64,000 bases of DNA from Fundidesulfovibrio soli (lineage in GTDB: Bacteria; Desulfobacterota; Desulfovibrionia; Desulfovibrionales; Desulfovibrionaceae), in contig NZ_JAKZKW010000008.1 in assembly GCF_022808695.1 (NCBI RefSeq), positions 80,364 through 144,363 on the forward strand, written 5' to 3'. Below are positions 27,311 through 36,206 of the stretch, one piece after another (the stretch's first letter is position 1; each line of letters begins with the position of its first letter). Both the position numbers and the translations under genes were made by a program. The notes under the pieces were generated by a model, which saw only the letters and a list, made by a program, of their open reading frames with translations, did not search any database and had not been told where the DNA came from.

Positions 27311-27631
27311 CTAATCCTCGTCGAGGGCCTTGCGCACCCAGCTCATGGCGGCGGCCACGGTGGGGAAGCCGATGGTGGAGGTCAGGCCGATGAGGGCGTG
27401 GTAGATTTCGTCCAGGCTGGCCCCGGCCTTCAGGGCGCGGCGGGCGTGGGAGAGCACGGAGCCTTCGGAGTGGCTGGCGGCGGCCGCACCCAGCTGGACG
27501 AGCAGGAGGGTCTTGCTGTCCAGGGGGCCGCAGCCGTGCACGGCCTTGCCCAGGTTCTCCACGGCTTCGATGTATGCGGGGTGCTTGGCGCGAATGATTT
27601 CGTAGTGCTTGGGCTTGAGGTCGTCCTTCAT
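27311..27631 (-). CDS. Carboxymuconolactone decarboxylase-family protein
   Basis: A 106-residue helical protein of the CMD/AhpD fold. Family text: PLDSKTLLLVQLGAAAASHSEGSVLSHARRALKAGASLDEIYHAL. The CxxC pair of AhpD-type members is absent (SEGSV in its place), so thiol peroxidase chemistry is unlikely. The ATG at 27631 follows GGGAGAAAACG. Divergent from corA and just upstream of the AraC gene on the same strand (18-nt gap). The biochemical role of CxxC-less members is unknown. Confidence 0.83.
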   Translation of the reverse strand: MKDDLKPKHYEIIRAKHPAYIEAVENLGKAVHGCGPLDSKTLLLVQLGAAAASHSEGSVLSHARRALKAGASLDEIYHALIGLTSTIGFPTVAAAMSWVRKALDED

Positions 27632-27815
27632 CGTTTTCTCCCGGAGTCTGTTTTCGTGACCTTCCCGTGACATGAGGATGGCAAAAAGTCCACGGCGCGG
27701 GTGGCGCGGCCCGGGCGTCTCATGGTTGACCGTCACGCGCGCTCGGGGATATGCAACGCGGGGCGATACCGGTTGCCGCCGTCCAAGGCGGCGCCGGCGG
27801 CCTCCCGGAGGAAGG

Positions 27816-28769
27816 ATGATCACAATCTACGGACCAGGATGCACCATCCTGGACGACCCGGACGGAGCCTGCGAGGGCTGCTGGATCGATCTCATCGAGC
27901 CCCGTTCGGAAGACATATCGCGGGCGGCGCGCATGGCCGACGTGGACGAGAAGCTCCTCCGCCACGCCCTGGACATGCACGAGCGGCCGCGCATCGAGGT
28001 GGACGACGACGCCACCCTGGTGGTCATCCGCACCCCGCACATCGAGCAGAACGGGGACCAGCGGCGCTATTCCACCGTGCCCATGGGCATCCTCTTCACG
28101 CGGGCCAACGTGGTCACGGTCTGCCAGATCGAGGACGAGTCCCTCACCCACATCCTGAGCATCAGCAGGAGCGCGCCGGACGGCTTCAAGCAGGAGCGCT
28201 GCCTCTGCAACATCGTCAAGCACGTGACCATGCTCTATATGCACCACCTCAAGGCGATCTCCGCCAATATCCAGGAGGTGGAGCGCGACCTGGCGGAATC
28301 GCCCTCCAACGACGACCTCAAGTTCCTGCTGAACCTGCGCAAGGCCGTGACGTATTTCCACGCGGCCCTGAAGAACAACGACCTCATCATCGACAGGATC
28401 GCGCGCAAGGGCCTGGCCGTGTGCAACAGCTACAAGCTCATGTTCTCCGAGGACGACCTGGACATCTTCGACGACGCCCTCATCGACATCCGCCAGGGCA
28501 TCTACATGTCCAAGATCTTCTCGGAGGTCCTGGATTCGACGGCCAACGTCTACTCCTCGGTCATCTCCAACAACGTCAACCAGATCATGAAGATCCTGAC
28601 CTCGCTGACGGTCATCCTCATGGTCCCCACGCTCATCACCAGCATGTACGGCATGAACATCCCCCTGCCGCTGCAGGAGGCGGAGCACGCCTTCGGGGTC
28701 GTGGGGCTGGTGTCCATCCTCATCACGAGCGGGGTCATCCTGTTCCTGCGTTTCAGAAGGTTGCTGTAG
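27816..28769 (+). CDS. corA: CorA-family magnesium/divalent-cation transporter
   Basis: A 317-residue protein. A large cytoplasmic alpha/beta domain is followed by two C-terminal helices. The selectivity signature YGMNIP lies at the end of the first helix, in TSMYGMNIPLPLQ. Forms a pentameric Mg2+ (or Co2+/Ni2+) channel in the inner membrane. The ATG at 27816 sits behind GGAGGAAGG. The next gene, a PAS-GGDEF protein, follows within 36 nt, and then a kinase overlapping it by ATGA, so transport and signalling genes share an operon. Confidence 0.92.
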   Translation: MITIYGPGCTILDDPDGACEGCWIDLIEPRSEDISRAARMADVDEKLLRHALDMHERPRIEVDDDATLVVIRTPHIEQNGDQRRYSTVPMGILFTRANVVTVCQIEDESLTHILSISRSAPDGFKQERCLCNIVKHVTMLYMHHLKAISANIQEVERDLAESPSNDDLKFLLNLRKAVTYFHAALKNNDLIIDRIARKGLAVCNSYKLMFSEDDLDIFDDALIDIRQGIYMSKIFSEVLDSTANVYSSVISNNVNQIMKILTSLTVILMVPTLITSMYGMNIPLPLQEAEHAFGVVGLVSILITSGVILFLRFRRLL

Positions 28770-28804
28770 CGTCCCTGGCGGGCCCCACCCGGGGCGGAGG
28801 CACC

Positions 28805-29833
28805 ATGAAGAGCGCCGGCAAGACGAAAGAGCAGTTGGTGCGGGAGATTGCGGAGCTCCAGCTGCGCGTGAACGGGCTCGAGCGCGCCTGGGCCATGGTG
28901 CGCGACTCCGAGGAGCGCTACCGCAGGCTTCTGGAGTCCGTGACGGACTACGTCTACACCGTGAAGGTGGAGGACGGCCGCGCCGTGGGCACCACGCACG
29001 GGGCGGGCTGCACCCGCCTGACCGGCTACTCCCCCGACGAGTTCGAGCGCGACCCCCTGCTCTGGCTGGGCATGGTCAGCGAGGAGGACCGCCCCGCGGT
29101 GCTGGAGCAGGCCGGGAAAATCCTGCGCGGCGAGGACGCCATGCCCCTGGAGCACCGCATCCTGCGCAAGGACGGCACGCTGCTCTGGGTGCGCAACACC
29201 ACCGTGGTGCGCCGCGACGCCTTCGGCCGCGTGGCCTTCTACGACGGCATCATCCAGGACGTGACCGCCTCCAAGGGCGTCGAGGCCAAGGCCATGCACG
29301 ACGCCCAGCACGATCCCCTGACCATGCTCCCCAACCGGCCCCTCATGCTCTGCAGGCTGGCCGCGCTCATCGACGCCGCCAGGCGCGCGGGCGACAAGGT
29401 GGCCGTGCTCTTCGTGGATCTGGACAACTTCAAGCCCGTCAACGACACCCTGGGCCACGCGGTGGGCGACGAGGTGCTCAGGGAGGCGGCCGCCCGCCTG
29501 CAGGGCGTGGTCCGCTCCACGGACACCGTGGCCCGCGTGGGCGGGGACGAGTTCGTGGTGCTGCTGGGCCGCCAACGCGGCGGGGCGGGCGCGGCCGAGG
29601 TGGCCCGCAAGCTGGTGGTTGCGTTCGCCAGGCCCTATGAGAGCCTGGAAGGGGCCGCCGGGCCCGGAGCCAGCGTGGGCGTGAGCCTCTATCCCGACGA
29701 CGGGGCCGACCCCTCCACCCTGATCCGCAGGGCAGACGAGGCCATGTATTACGTCAAGAACCACCAGCGCGGCAGCTTCGCCTTCGCCTCCAGCCTGACG
29801 CGCCTGAACCTCCCGGGGCCGGACGACGCATGA
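28805..29833 (+). CDS. PAS-GGDEF diguanylate cyclase
   Basis: A 342-residue cytoplasmic protein. A short coiled coil (1-30) and a PAS domain with PAC (about 35-160, ending GRVAFYDGIIQDVT) precede a GGDEF domain (about 175-335). The active-site motif VARVGGDEFVVLL is intact. The I-site RSTD lies just upstream (RxxD), so product inhibition is expected. It makes c-di-GMP in response to a PAS-sensed cue. No EAL domain. The ATG follows GGAGG by five nt, and its end overlaps the next kinase gene (ATGA). Confidence 0.92.
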   Translation: MKSAGKTKEQLVREIAELQLRVNGLERAWAMVRDSEERYRRLLESVTDYVYTVKVEDGRAVGTTHGAGCTRLTGYSPDEFERDPLLWLGMVSEEDRPAVLEQAGKILRGEDAMPLEHRILRKDGTLLWVRNTTVVRRDAFGRVAFYDGIIQDVTASKGVEAKAMHDAQHDPLTMLPNRPLMLCRLAALIDAARRAGDKVAVLFVDLDNFKPVNDTLGHAVGDEVLREAAARLQGVVRSTDTVARVGGDEFVVLLGRQRGGAGAAEVARKLVVAFARPYESLEGAAGPGASVGVSLYPDDGADPSTLIRRADEAMYYVKNHQRGSFAFASSLTRLNLPGPDDA

Positions 29834-32175
29834 AGCACGCGCCCAAGGCCGCCATCCCGCAGGACGCCCCCGCCCCATCCGCCTGCGCCGCCGCGCGCGA
29901 GGGCATGTTCGAGGCCATGTTCCGGGGCCACGTCTCAGCGATGTTCCTGCTCGACCCCGATACCATGCAGGTCCTGGATGCCAACCAGTCCGCCCTTGAT
30001 TTCTACGGGTGGAAGCAGGGCGCGCTGGGCGGGATCACCCTGGCCAGCTTCTGCATGAACGGGGCCGCCTGCCACGAGGCCACCAGCAGCGTGTGCCGGT
30101 CCGCGGGCGGGCGGGTGGCGGTCTGCAAACACAGGCTGGGCACCGGCGAGATCCGCGACGTGGACCTGCGGGTCTCGCGCATCAGGACGGACCAGGGCGA
30201 GGTGCTCTTCGCGGTGGTGTCCGACATCTCTGGCCGGACCCAGGCGGAGCAGGCCCTGCGCGACTCCGAGGCGCGTTTCCGCAGCATCTCCGAGAGCGTG
30301 ATGGAGGGCATCTTCCAGGCTTCGCCCGAGGGCGGCTTCCAGTGGGTCAATCCGGCCTTCGCCAGGATGCTCGGCTATGCGAGCCCGGCGGATGCGGCAG
30401 GGCGGACCTGCGTGATGCTCAATCCCCCCGTTGAGGCGGGCGAGGGCTTCGGCGGCTTCCTGGCCCGCGCCGCCGCAAGGGGGGACCGCAGGGAGGTCCG
30501 CCTGCAGCGTGAGGACGGTCTGCCCATCTGGGTCTCGGTGCACGTCTGGGCCCAGCGGGGCGAAGGCGGGCGGGTGCTGCGCTACGAGGGCGTGGCCGAG
30601 GACGTCACGGCCCGCAGGCAGGCCGAGGCCGAAAGGATGCTGCTGGTGGCCGCCGTGGAGCAGGCCGTGGAGGGCATCGCCGTCACCGGGGCGAAATGGT
30701 CCGTGGAGTACGTCAACCCGGCCTTTTCGGCCGTCACGGGCCTTGGGCGCAGCGAGGCGCTGGGCCGCCCCCTGTTCGGGCTGTTCCTGGGCGCGCGCCC
30801 GCCCCTGCCCGGGCAGGAGATCGCCGCCGCGCTGGCCGAAGGCCGCGAGTGGACGGGCATCATCAACCAGGTGCGTCCCGGCGGGCACTGCTTCACCGCG
30901 GAGACGACCTTCAGCCCCATCCGCGACGCCTCCGGCCAGGTGAGCAACGCCGTGCTGCACCTGCGCGACGTGAGCTACCAGGAGCGGCTGGAGAAGCGCC
31001 TGCGCCGCGCCCAGAAGCTTGAGGCCGTGGGCACACTGGCCGGGGGCATAGCCCACGATTTCAACAACATCCTCACGCCCATCCTGCTCAACGCCGAGCT
31101 GGGCATGCAGCTGCTCGAACCGGGGGACATCCTGCGCAAGCCCCTGGAAGACATCATCAAGGCCGGGGGCAGGGCCAGGCAGCTCATCAAGCAGATCCTG
31201 GCCTTCAGCCGCCGTGGCAGCCTGCGCTCCACCCGCCTGGCCCTGGCCCCGCTGGTGCGCGAAACCATCGAGCTGATGCGGCCCACGCTGCCCGCAGACG
31301 TTGAGGCCACCTTCGACGAAGGCCCCGAGCCGTTGTCCGTCATGGCCGACCCGAGCCTGGTGCACCAGATGCTCTCCAACCTGATGGACAACGCCCTGCA
31401 CGCCATGCGGGGGCGCGGGGGCTCCCTGTCGGTCGCCCTGGCCCGGCACGAGGCCCACGGGGGCGATCCCTCCGGGGACACCGCCCTGGCCCCGGGGGAA
31501 TACGCCCTGCTGACCGTGGGAGACACCGGCCACGGCATGGACGCCTCCCTGCTGGAGAAGATTTTCGTTCCGTTCTTCACCACCAAGCGCCCGGGTGAGG
31601 GTACGGGCATGGGCCTGGCCACCGTCCACGGCATCGTCCGCTCCCTGGGCGGCGCGGTGCGGGCGGAGAGCGAACTGGGGCGCGGCAGCCTGTTCAGGGT
31701 CTACCTGCCGCTGGCCCCGCAACAGGCCGGAGCAGCGCCGTCCCCGGGATGCTCCGCGGGGGCCGCGACTGGCGCGGTCGGCCGCCGCGCGCTGGTGGTG
31801 GACGCCCAGGCCTTCTCGCGCCAGGCCCTGGCCATGACCCTGCGGGAGATCGGGTTCAAGGTCACCAGCATGCGCGACGCGTCCAAGGCCCTGGACGTGT
31901 TCGCGCGGGTGCCGGCCCGCTTCGACGCGGTTCTGGCGGGTGAGAATCTGCACGGCATGTCCGGCTGGGAGTTCCTGGCCGCCTGCCGCCGCGTGCGGGA
32001 GCAGGCCCGGCTGGTGCTGCTGACCGACCAGGCCGAGGACGGGCCCGGCGCGGCGGTGGCCGACGCGGTGCTGGCCAAGCCGGTGTCGCGTTCCCAACTG
32101 GCCCGCGCCCTGGGCCAGCCCCTGGATGCGGGGGGCTCCCCCCCGTGCCGAGTTGCTGGCCGAGGCAGCCCTTGA
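29830..32175 (+). CDS. Multi-PAS histidine kinase with degenerate receiver
   Basis: A 781-residue soluble kinase. Three PAS domains (about 25-140, 145-260, 270-385) precede an H-box GGIAHDFNNILTPIL and a complete ATPase core (N-box QMLSNLMDNALHAM, GDTGHGMD, FTTKRPGEGTGMGL). The C-terminal region (about 655-770) has a receiver fold, but the acidic pair reads VVDAQ and the phospho-acceptor position reads VLAGENLHGMSG, so Asp is missing. Lys is kept (AKPVS). It is likely a pseudo-receiver. Coupled to the diguanylate cyclase by an ATGA overlap, so both probably read one cue. Confidence 0.9.
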   Translation: MKHAPKAAIPQDAPAPSACAAAREGMFEAMFRGHVSAMFLLDPDTMQVLDANQSALDFYGWKQGALGGITLASFCMNGAACHEATSSVCRSAGGRVAVCKHRLGTGEIRDVDLRVSRIRTDQGEVLFAVVSDISGRTQAEQALRDSEARFRSISESVMEGIFQASPEGGFQWVNPAFARMLGYASPADAAGRTCVMLNPPVEAGEGFGGFLARAAARGDRREVRLQREDGLPIWVSVHVWAQRGEGGRVLRYEGVAEDVTARRQAEAERMLLVAAVEQAVEGIAVTGAKWSVEYVNPAFSAVTGLGRSEALGRPLFGLFLGARPPLPGQEIAAALAEGREWTGIINQVRPGGHCFTAETTFSPIRDASGQVSNAVLHLRDVSYQERLEKRLRRAQKLEAVGTLAGGIAHDFNNILTPILLNAELGMQLLEPGDILRKPLEDIIKAGGRARQLIKQILAFSRRGSLRSTRLALAPLVRETIELMRPTLPADVEATFDEGPEPLSVMADPSLVHQMLSNLMDNALHAMRGRGGSLSVALARHEAHGGDPSGDTALAPGEYALLTVGDTGHGMDASLLEKIFVPFFTTKRPGEGTGMGLATVHGIVRSLGGAVRAESELGRGSLFRVYLPLAPQQAGAAPSPGCSAGAATGAVGRRALVVDAQAFSRQALAMTLREIGFKVTSMRDASKALDVFARVPARFDAVLAGENLHGMSGWEFLAACRRVREQARLVLLTDQAEDGPGAAVADAVLAKPVSRSQLARALGQPLDAGGSPPCRVAGRGSP

Positions 32176-32311
32176 GGGGGCCGCAGGCTGTTGTCCACGC
32201 ATTCCTCCCGCCGGAGGATAACTTGGAATACTTATCAAGCACCTACCGCTCGGGGGAAGGCCGCGAGCCGCATGGATGCTGCGTCCCCAGGCCGCGAACG
32301 TCCGCTTTTCA

Positions 32312-32341
32312 TTGACAAAAAAAGCGTTCCGGGGCTAGGCT
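32312..32341 (+). promoter_or_regulatory. Candidate sigma70 promoter for fba
   Basis: TTGACA (32312-32317), an 18-nt spacer starting with six A, then TAGGCT (32336-32341). It lies 80 nt upstream of the fba start codon and is the best consensus match seen in the window. Confidence 0.55.
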
Positions 32342-32421
32342 CGCGAGGCTGTCGCGGCGCTTCGCGCCCGACCCCGCACACCCCGACACAACCGCCCGCG
32401 TCCCGCAAGGAGGAGAGCGTC

Positions 32422-33345
32422 ATGCCATTGGTATCGCCCAAAGAGATGTTCGAGAAAGCCTATGCTGGCGGCTACGCCGTCGGCGCGTTCAACGTCAACA
32501 ACATGGAGATCGTCCAGGGCATCATCTCCGCAGGCAACCAGGAGCGCTCCCCGCTCATCCTCCAGGTCTCGGCCGGGGCGCGCAAGTACGCGGGCGAGAA
32601 CTACATCATGAAGCTCATGGAAGCCGCCATGCAGGATACCGACTTGCCCGTGGTGCTCCACCTGGACCACGGCCAGAACTTCGACATCTGCAAGAAGGTC
32701 ATCGACGCGGGCTTCACCTCAGTGATGATCGACGGCTCCCACCTGAACTTCGAGGAGAACATCGCCCTGACCAAGCAGGTGGCGGAATGCGCCCACGCCC
32801 AAGGCGTGTACGTGGAGGCCGAGCTGGGCCGCCTGGCCGGAGTCGAGGACGAGGTCAGCTCCGAGCACAGCGTCTACACCGACCCGGACCAGGCCGTGGA
32901 GTTCGTGGAGCGCACCGGCTGCGACTCCCTGGCCATCGCCATCGGCACCAGCCACGGGGCCTACAAGTTCAAGGGCGAGGCCAAGCTGGACTTCGAGCGC
33001 CTGGAGAAGATCGGCAAGCTCATGCCCGGCTATCCCCTGGTGCTGCACGGCTCCTCCTCGGTGCCCCAGGAGTTCGTGAAGATGGCCAACGAGCACGGCG
33101 GCAAGGTGGGCAGCGCCAGGGGCGTGCCGGAGGAGATGCTGCGCCGCGCCGCCTCCGGCCCGGTGTGCAAGATCAACATCGACACCGACATCCGGCTGGC
33201 CATGACAGCCGTGATCCGCAAATATTTCGACGAGAACCCCGAGCACTTCGACCCCAGGCAGTACCTTGGCCCCGCCCGCGACGCCGTGCGCGACATGGTG
33301 GCCCACAAGATCAGGAACGTCCTGGGCTGCTCGGGCAAGGCCTAG
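32422..33345 (+). CDS. fba: Class II fructose-bisphosphate aldolase
   Basis: A 307-residue zinc-dependent aldolase that interconverts fructose 1,6-bisphosphate with DHAP and glyceraldehyde 3-phosphate. Zinc and substrate features: VLHLDHGQ near residue 80, SVMIDGSHLNFEEN, EAELGRLAGVEDEV, IGTSHGAYKF, LHGSSSVP and KINIDTDIR. Length and motifs match the class IIB-type enzymes. AAGGAGG lies 10 nt before the ATG. Followed after 88 nt by the GAPDH gene, with which it forms a glycolysis/gluconeogenesis pair common in sulfate reducers. Confidence 0.95.
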   Translation: MPLVSPKEMFEKAYAGGYAVGAFNVNNMEIVQGIISAGNQERSPLILQVSAGARKYAGENYIMKLMEAAMQDTDLPVVLHLDHGQNFDICKKVIDAGFTSVMIDGSHLNFEENIALTKQVAECAHAQGVYVEAELGRLAGVEDEVSSEHSVYTDPDQAVEFVERTGCDSLAIAIGTSHGAYKFKGEAKLDFERLEKIGKLMPGYPLVLHGSSSVPQEFVKMANEHGGKVGSARGVPEEMLRRAASGPVCKINIDTDIRLAMTAVIRKYFDENPEHFDPRQYLGPARDAVRDMVAHKIRNVLGCSGKA

Positions 33346-33433
33346 CGCGGGCCGGCGAATCATGACTGCCCCCCGGGGGCATGAAGCAACATCATACGCG
33401 GCCGGCGAACTCCCGGCCCGCAAGGAGGAGACA

Positions 33434-34423
33434 ATGGCGATCAAGATTGGCGTGAACGGATTCGGACGCATCGGGCGGTACCTCACCCGTCTCCTGGCCG
33501 TCGACAAGGACATCGAAATCGCGGTCATCAACGCCCGCGCCTCCAACGCCGACCTGGCCCGCCTCCTCAAGTACGACTCCGTGCACCGCACCTTCCACGG
33601 CGAAGTGGGCACCTGGGAGGACGGCATCACCGTCTGCGGCAAAAAGATCCAGGTCACCCGCTGCAACGCGGGCGAGTGGAAGTGGGGCGAGCTCGGCATC
33701 GACTACGTGGCCGAGACCACCGGCAAGTTCACCGAGCGGGAGAAGTCCGCGCACCACCTCCAGTGCGGCGCGAAAAAGGTCATCATCTCCGCGCCCGCCA
33801 AGAACCCGGACTGCACCGTGGTCATGGGCGTGAACGAGCACGTCTACGACCCCGCCGCCCACGCCATCATCTCCTCCGCGTCCTGCACCACCAACTGCCT
33901 GGCCCCCGTGGTCAAGGTGCTCAACGACGCCCTGGGCATCAAGCACGGCCTGATGACCACCATCCACTCCTACACCATGAGCCAGCGCATTCTGGACGGC
34001 TCCCACAAGGATCCGCGCCGCGCCCGCGCCGCCTGCGTCTCCATGATCCCCACCACCACCGGCGCGGCTCGCGCCACCACCGTGGTGCTGCCGGAGCTGG
34101 CTGGCAAGCTGGACGGCTACTCCATCCGCGTCCCGACCCCCGACGGCTCCATCGTGGACCTGGTCTGCGAAGTCTCCAAGTCCACCACCGTGGAGGAGGT
34201 CAACGCGCTGCTCAAGTCCAAGGCCAGCGAGGCCATGGGCTACACCGAGGAGCCCCTGGTCTCCGTGGACTACCTGGGCGACACCCACGGCGGCGTGGTG
34301 GACGGCCCCCTGACCGCGGTCATGGACGGCACCATGGTCAAAGTGGTCATCTGGTACGACAACGAGGCCGGGTTCACCAACCAGTTCGCCCGCCTGGTCA
34401 AACTGGTCGTCTCCAAGGGCTAA
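33434..34423 (+). CDS. gap: Glyceraldehyde-3-phosphate dehydrogenase, type I
   Basis: A 329-residue phosphorylating GAPDH. The N-terminal Rossmann start is KIGVNGFGRIGRYLTRLL; the catalytic Cys lies in SSASCTTNCLAP; the phosphate-binding and His segment is TTIHSYTMSQRILDG; the C-terminal end is IWYDNEAGFTNQFARLV. The residues after the second strand read AVINARASN, whereas the classical NAD-specific enzyme has Asp there (IND), so NADP might be tolerated. Downstream of fba and followed by a strong terminator. Confidence 0.95.
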   Translation: MAIKIGVNGFGRIGRYLTRLLAVDKDIEIAVINARASNADLARLLKYDSVHRTFHGEVGTWEDGITVCGKKIQVTRCNAGEWKWGELGIDYVAETTGKFTEREKSAHHLQCGAKKVIISAPAKNPDCTVVMGVNEHVYDPAAHAIISSASCTTNCLAPVVKVLNDALGIKHGLMTTIHSYTMSQRILDGSHKDPRRARAACVSMIPTTTGAARATTVVLPELAGKLDGYSIRVPTPDGSIVDLVCEVSKSTTVEEVNALLKSKASEAMGYTEEPLVSVDYLGDTHGGVVDGPLTAVMDGTMVKVVIWYDNEAGFTNQFARLVKLVVSKG

Positions 34424-34436
34424 CGCTGCGATTGCA

Positions 34437-34470
34437 CGGCCGGAGGCCCAAGCCTCCGGCCGTTTCGTTT
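34437..34470 (+). terminator. Rho-independent terminator after gap
   Basis: CGGCCGGAGGC (34437-34447) pairs perfectly with GCCTCCGGCCG (34452-34462), followed by TTTCGTTT. It lies 14 nt after the GAPDH stop codon and ends the fba-gap transcript. Confidence 0.88.
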
Positions 34471-34500
34471 CAAGCAGGATGGGTGTGCGGGGTGCGATGG

Positions 34501-34926
34501 GTGGTTAACCGGAACGCTCAGACAGCAGACACAGCCAGGAGGCTGTCCGAGGCGACCGTGCTGGTGGCCGAGGACACTCCCGTCATGCGCGAGCTCATCT
34601 GCGGGCTGCTCGAACCGCTGGAGCTCGGCAGGCTGCTGCAGGCCGCAAGCGGCCAGGATGCCTGGGAGCTGCTGGAATCCGGCGGCGTTGACGTGGTGGT
34701 CGCCGACTGGCTCATGCCCGGCATGAACGGCCTGGAACTGCTGGACCGGATGCGCGGGGACGACCGCTTCGCGGCGGTCCCCTTCATCATGGTCACCGGC
34801 GTGCCGGACAAGCGCGTGCTCGGCCAGTGCGGGGCCTATCCCGCCACGGACTGCATCCTCAAGCCTGTGGACGGCTCGGAGCTCAAGCGCAAGCTGCTCA
34901 AGGCCCTGGGACGCCCCCGCAGCTAG
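34501..34926 (+). CDS. Single-domain response regulator
   Basis: A stand-alone receiver of about 141 residues. Acidic residues are in VLVAEDTPVM, the phospho-acceptor Asp is in VVVADWLMPGMNG, the Thr is in FIMVTGVPDK and the Lys is in CILKPVDG. The start is uncertain: GTG at 34501 is chosen because the receiver core begins about 20 residues later, but other GTG codons in frame (34483, 34492, 34558) are possible. No kinase adjoins. The next gene, a membrane protein, follows 19 nt later, so the two may be cotranscribed. Confidence 0.82.
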   Translation: MVNRNAQTADTARRLSEATVLVAEDTPVMRELICGLLEPLELGRLLQAASGQDAWELLESGGVDVVVADWLMPGMNGLELLDRMRGDDRFAAVPFIMVTGVPDKRVLGQCGAYPATDCILKPVDGSELKRKLLKALGRPRS

Positions 34927-34945
34927 CACCCGGAGCCTTTCGCCA

Positions 34946-35887
34946 ATGAATCCCCTCATCGCCGTGGTTCGTGACGCGGTCCGCGTCAGCCTGGACCTGT
35001 TCAAGGTCATGGTGCCCATCATCATCCTGGTCAAGGTGCTGCAGACCCTGGGCGCGGTGGACTACCTGGCCGCCCCCGTGGAGCCCCTGATGGAGCTGGT
35101 GGGCCTGCCCGCCGGGCTGGGCCTGGCCTGGGCCACGGCCATGCTCTCCAGCATCTATTCCGGGCTGGTGGTCTTCTACGCCCTGGCCCCCTCCATGGGG
35201 CCGCTCAGCCAGGCCCAGGTCACGGTGCTGGGCGTGCTCATGCTCATCGCCCACAACCTGCTGGTCGAGGGGCAGGTCACCAGGCGCTGCGGCCTGAGCT
35301 TCTTCGGCCAGAACCTGCTGCGGGTGTTCGGGGCGCTCGGTTGCGCGTGGATACTGCACTTCATCCTGGAGGCGGGGGGGTACCTCGCCCAGCCCGCGCA
35401 CATCCTGCTCGCGCCCCAGCCGCAGGACGCCTCACTGGTTGGGTGGGCCTTCGGAGAGCTCAAGAACCTGGGCTGGATCTTCCTGGTCATCCTGGCGCTC
35501 ATGGCGCTCATGCGCGTGCTCAACGCCGTGGGGGCCACACGGTTGTTCGAGGCCGTGCTGGAGCCCTTCCTGCGGCTCATGGGCATCGGGCGCAAGGCGG
35601 CCACGGTCACGGTCATCGGCATGACCATGGGCCTGGCCTACGGCGGCGGGCTCATCATCCACGAGGCCCAGTCCGGCAAGCTCTCCCGGCGCGACATCTT
35701 CGCCTCGGTCTCGCTCATGAGCCTCTCCCACGCCCTCATCGAGGATACGCTGCTGCTCACCCTCATCGGCGCGAGCCCCTGGGGCACCATGGTGGCCCGG
35801 CTGAGCTTCTCGCTGGTGGTCATCGCGGTGCTGGCCCGGGTGGTGCCCATCCGGGAGGATGCGGCGCCCGTGGCCGAGAAGGGTTGA
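34946..35887 (+). CDS. Nucleoside-recognition (Gate) domain membrane protein
   Basis: A 313-residue integral membrane protein with about eight helices and two Gate-like repeats. Typical text is GLGLAWATAMLSSIYSGLVV near residue 55 and GMTMGLAYGGGLIIHEAQSGKLSRRDIF near 225. The fold is shared with spore-maturation proteins SpmA/SpmB and with nucleoside transporters, but the function in non-sporulating bacteria is unknown. It sits 19 nt after a receiver gene and is followed by a repeat-rich, non-coding 457-nt region. Confidence 0.82.
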   Translation: MNPLIAVVRDAVRVSLDLFKVMVPIIILVKVLQTLGAVDYLAAPVEPLMELVGLPAGLGLAWATAMLSSIYSGLVVFYALAPSMGPLSQAQVTVLGVLMLIAHNLLVEGQVTRRCGLSFFGQNLLRVFGALGCAWILHFILEAGGYLAQPAHILLAPQPQDASLVGWAFGELKNLGWIFLVILALMALMRVLNAVGATRLFEAVLEPFLRLMGIGRKAATVTVIGMTMGLAYGGGLIIHEAQSGKLSRRDIFASVSLMSLSHALIEDTLLLTLIGASPWGTMVARLSFSLVVIAVLARVVPIREDAAPVAEKG

Positions 35888-35984
35888 GGGGTTGTTGCGG
35901 TAAGAAGGAGATTAAGCCGGGGGTGTTGTCTGTTTGCCCGTTTCAGACGCTGTGAGCCACGGCTGGAGCCTAGACAAGAAGAAT

Positions 35985-36018
35985 GCCTCCGGCGGCCAAA
36001 GGGAGTCCCTCCCTTTGG
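35985..36018 (-). repeat. Interspersed palindromic repeat, copy R1e (reverse)
   Basis: On the plus strand GCCTCCGGCGG (35985-35995) is followed by CCAAAGGGA (35996-36004) and TCCCTTTGG (36010-36018), a perfect 9-bp stem with a 5-nt loop. It is the reverse orientation of the R1 family. Part of the gene-free stretch 35888-36344. Confidence 0.72.
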
Positions 36019-36109
36019 AATCCCTTCCGGCTTCGCGCTGGGGCGGAACTGCTCGACGGCTCAGGCCGTTTGTTCTGGGCGGGAGACCAAGCGGATATCT
36101 ACCAACGTT

Positions 36110-36135
36110 AAGGAGGCGGGAAACACCTCCTTTTT
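36110..36135 (+). terminator. Rho-independent terminator
   Basis: AAGGAGG (36110-36116) pairs with CCTCCTT (36126-36132), running into TTTTT. It lies about 220 nt beyond the nucleoside-recognition gene, in the gene-free stretch 35888-36344. Confidence 0.65.
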
Positions 36136-36157
36136 CGTTCGGCCAGCCCGGATCGCA

Positions 36158-36188
36158 ATACTGGCCGGTTGTTCTATCCTGGCAGTAT
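36158..36188. repeat. Small imperfect hairpin
   Basis: ATACTG (36158-36163) and CAGTAT (36183-36188) form the base of an imperfect stem whose inner part is GCCGG against CCTGG. It lies 19 nt before fold-back element C. Function unknown. Confidence 0.4.
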
Positions 36189-36206
36189 AACGCCTGGCGA
36201 CGCATT

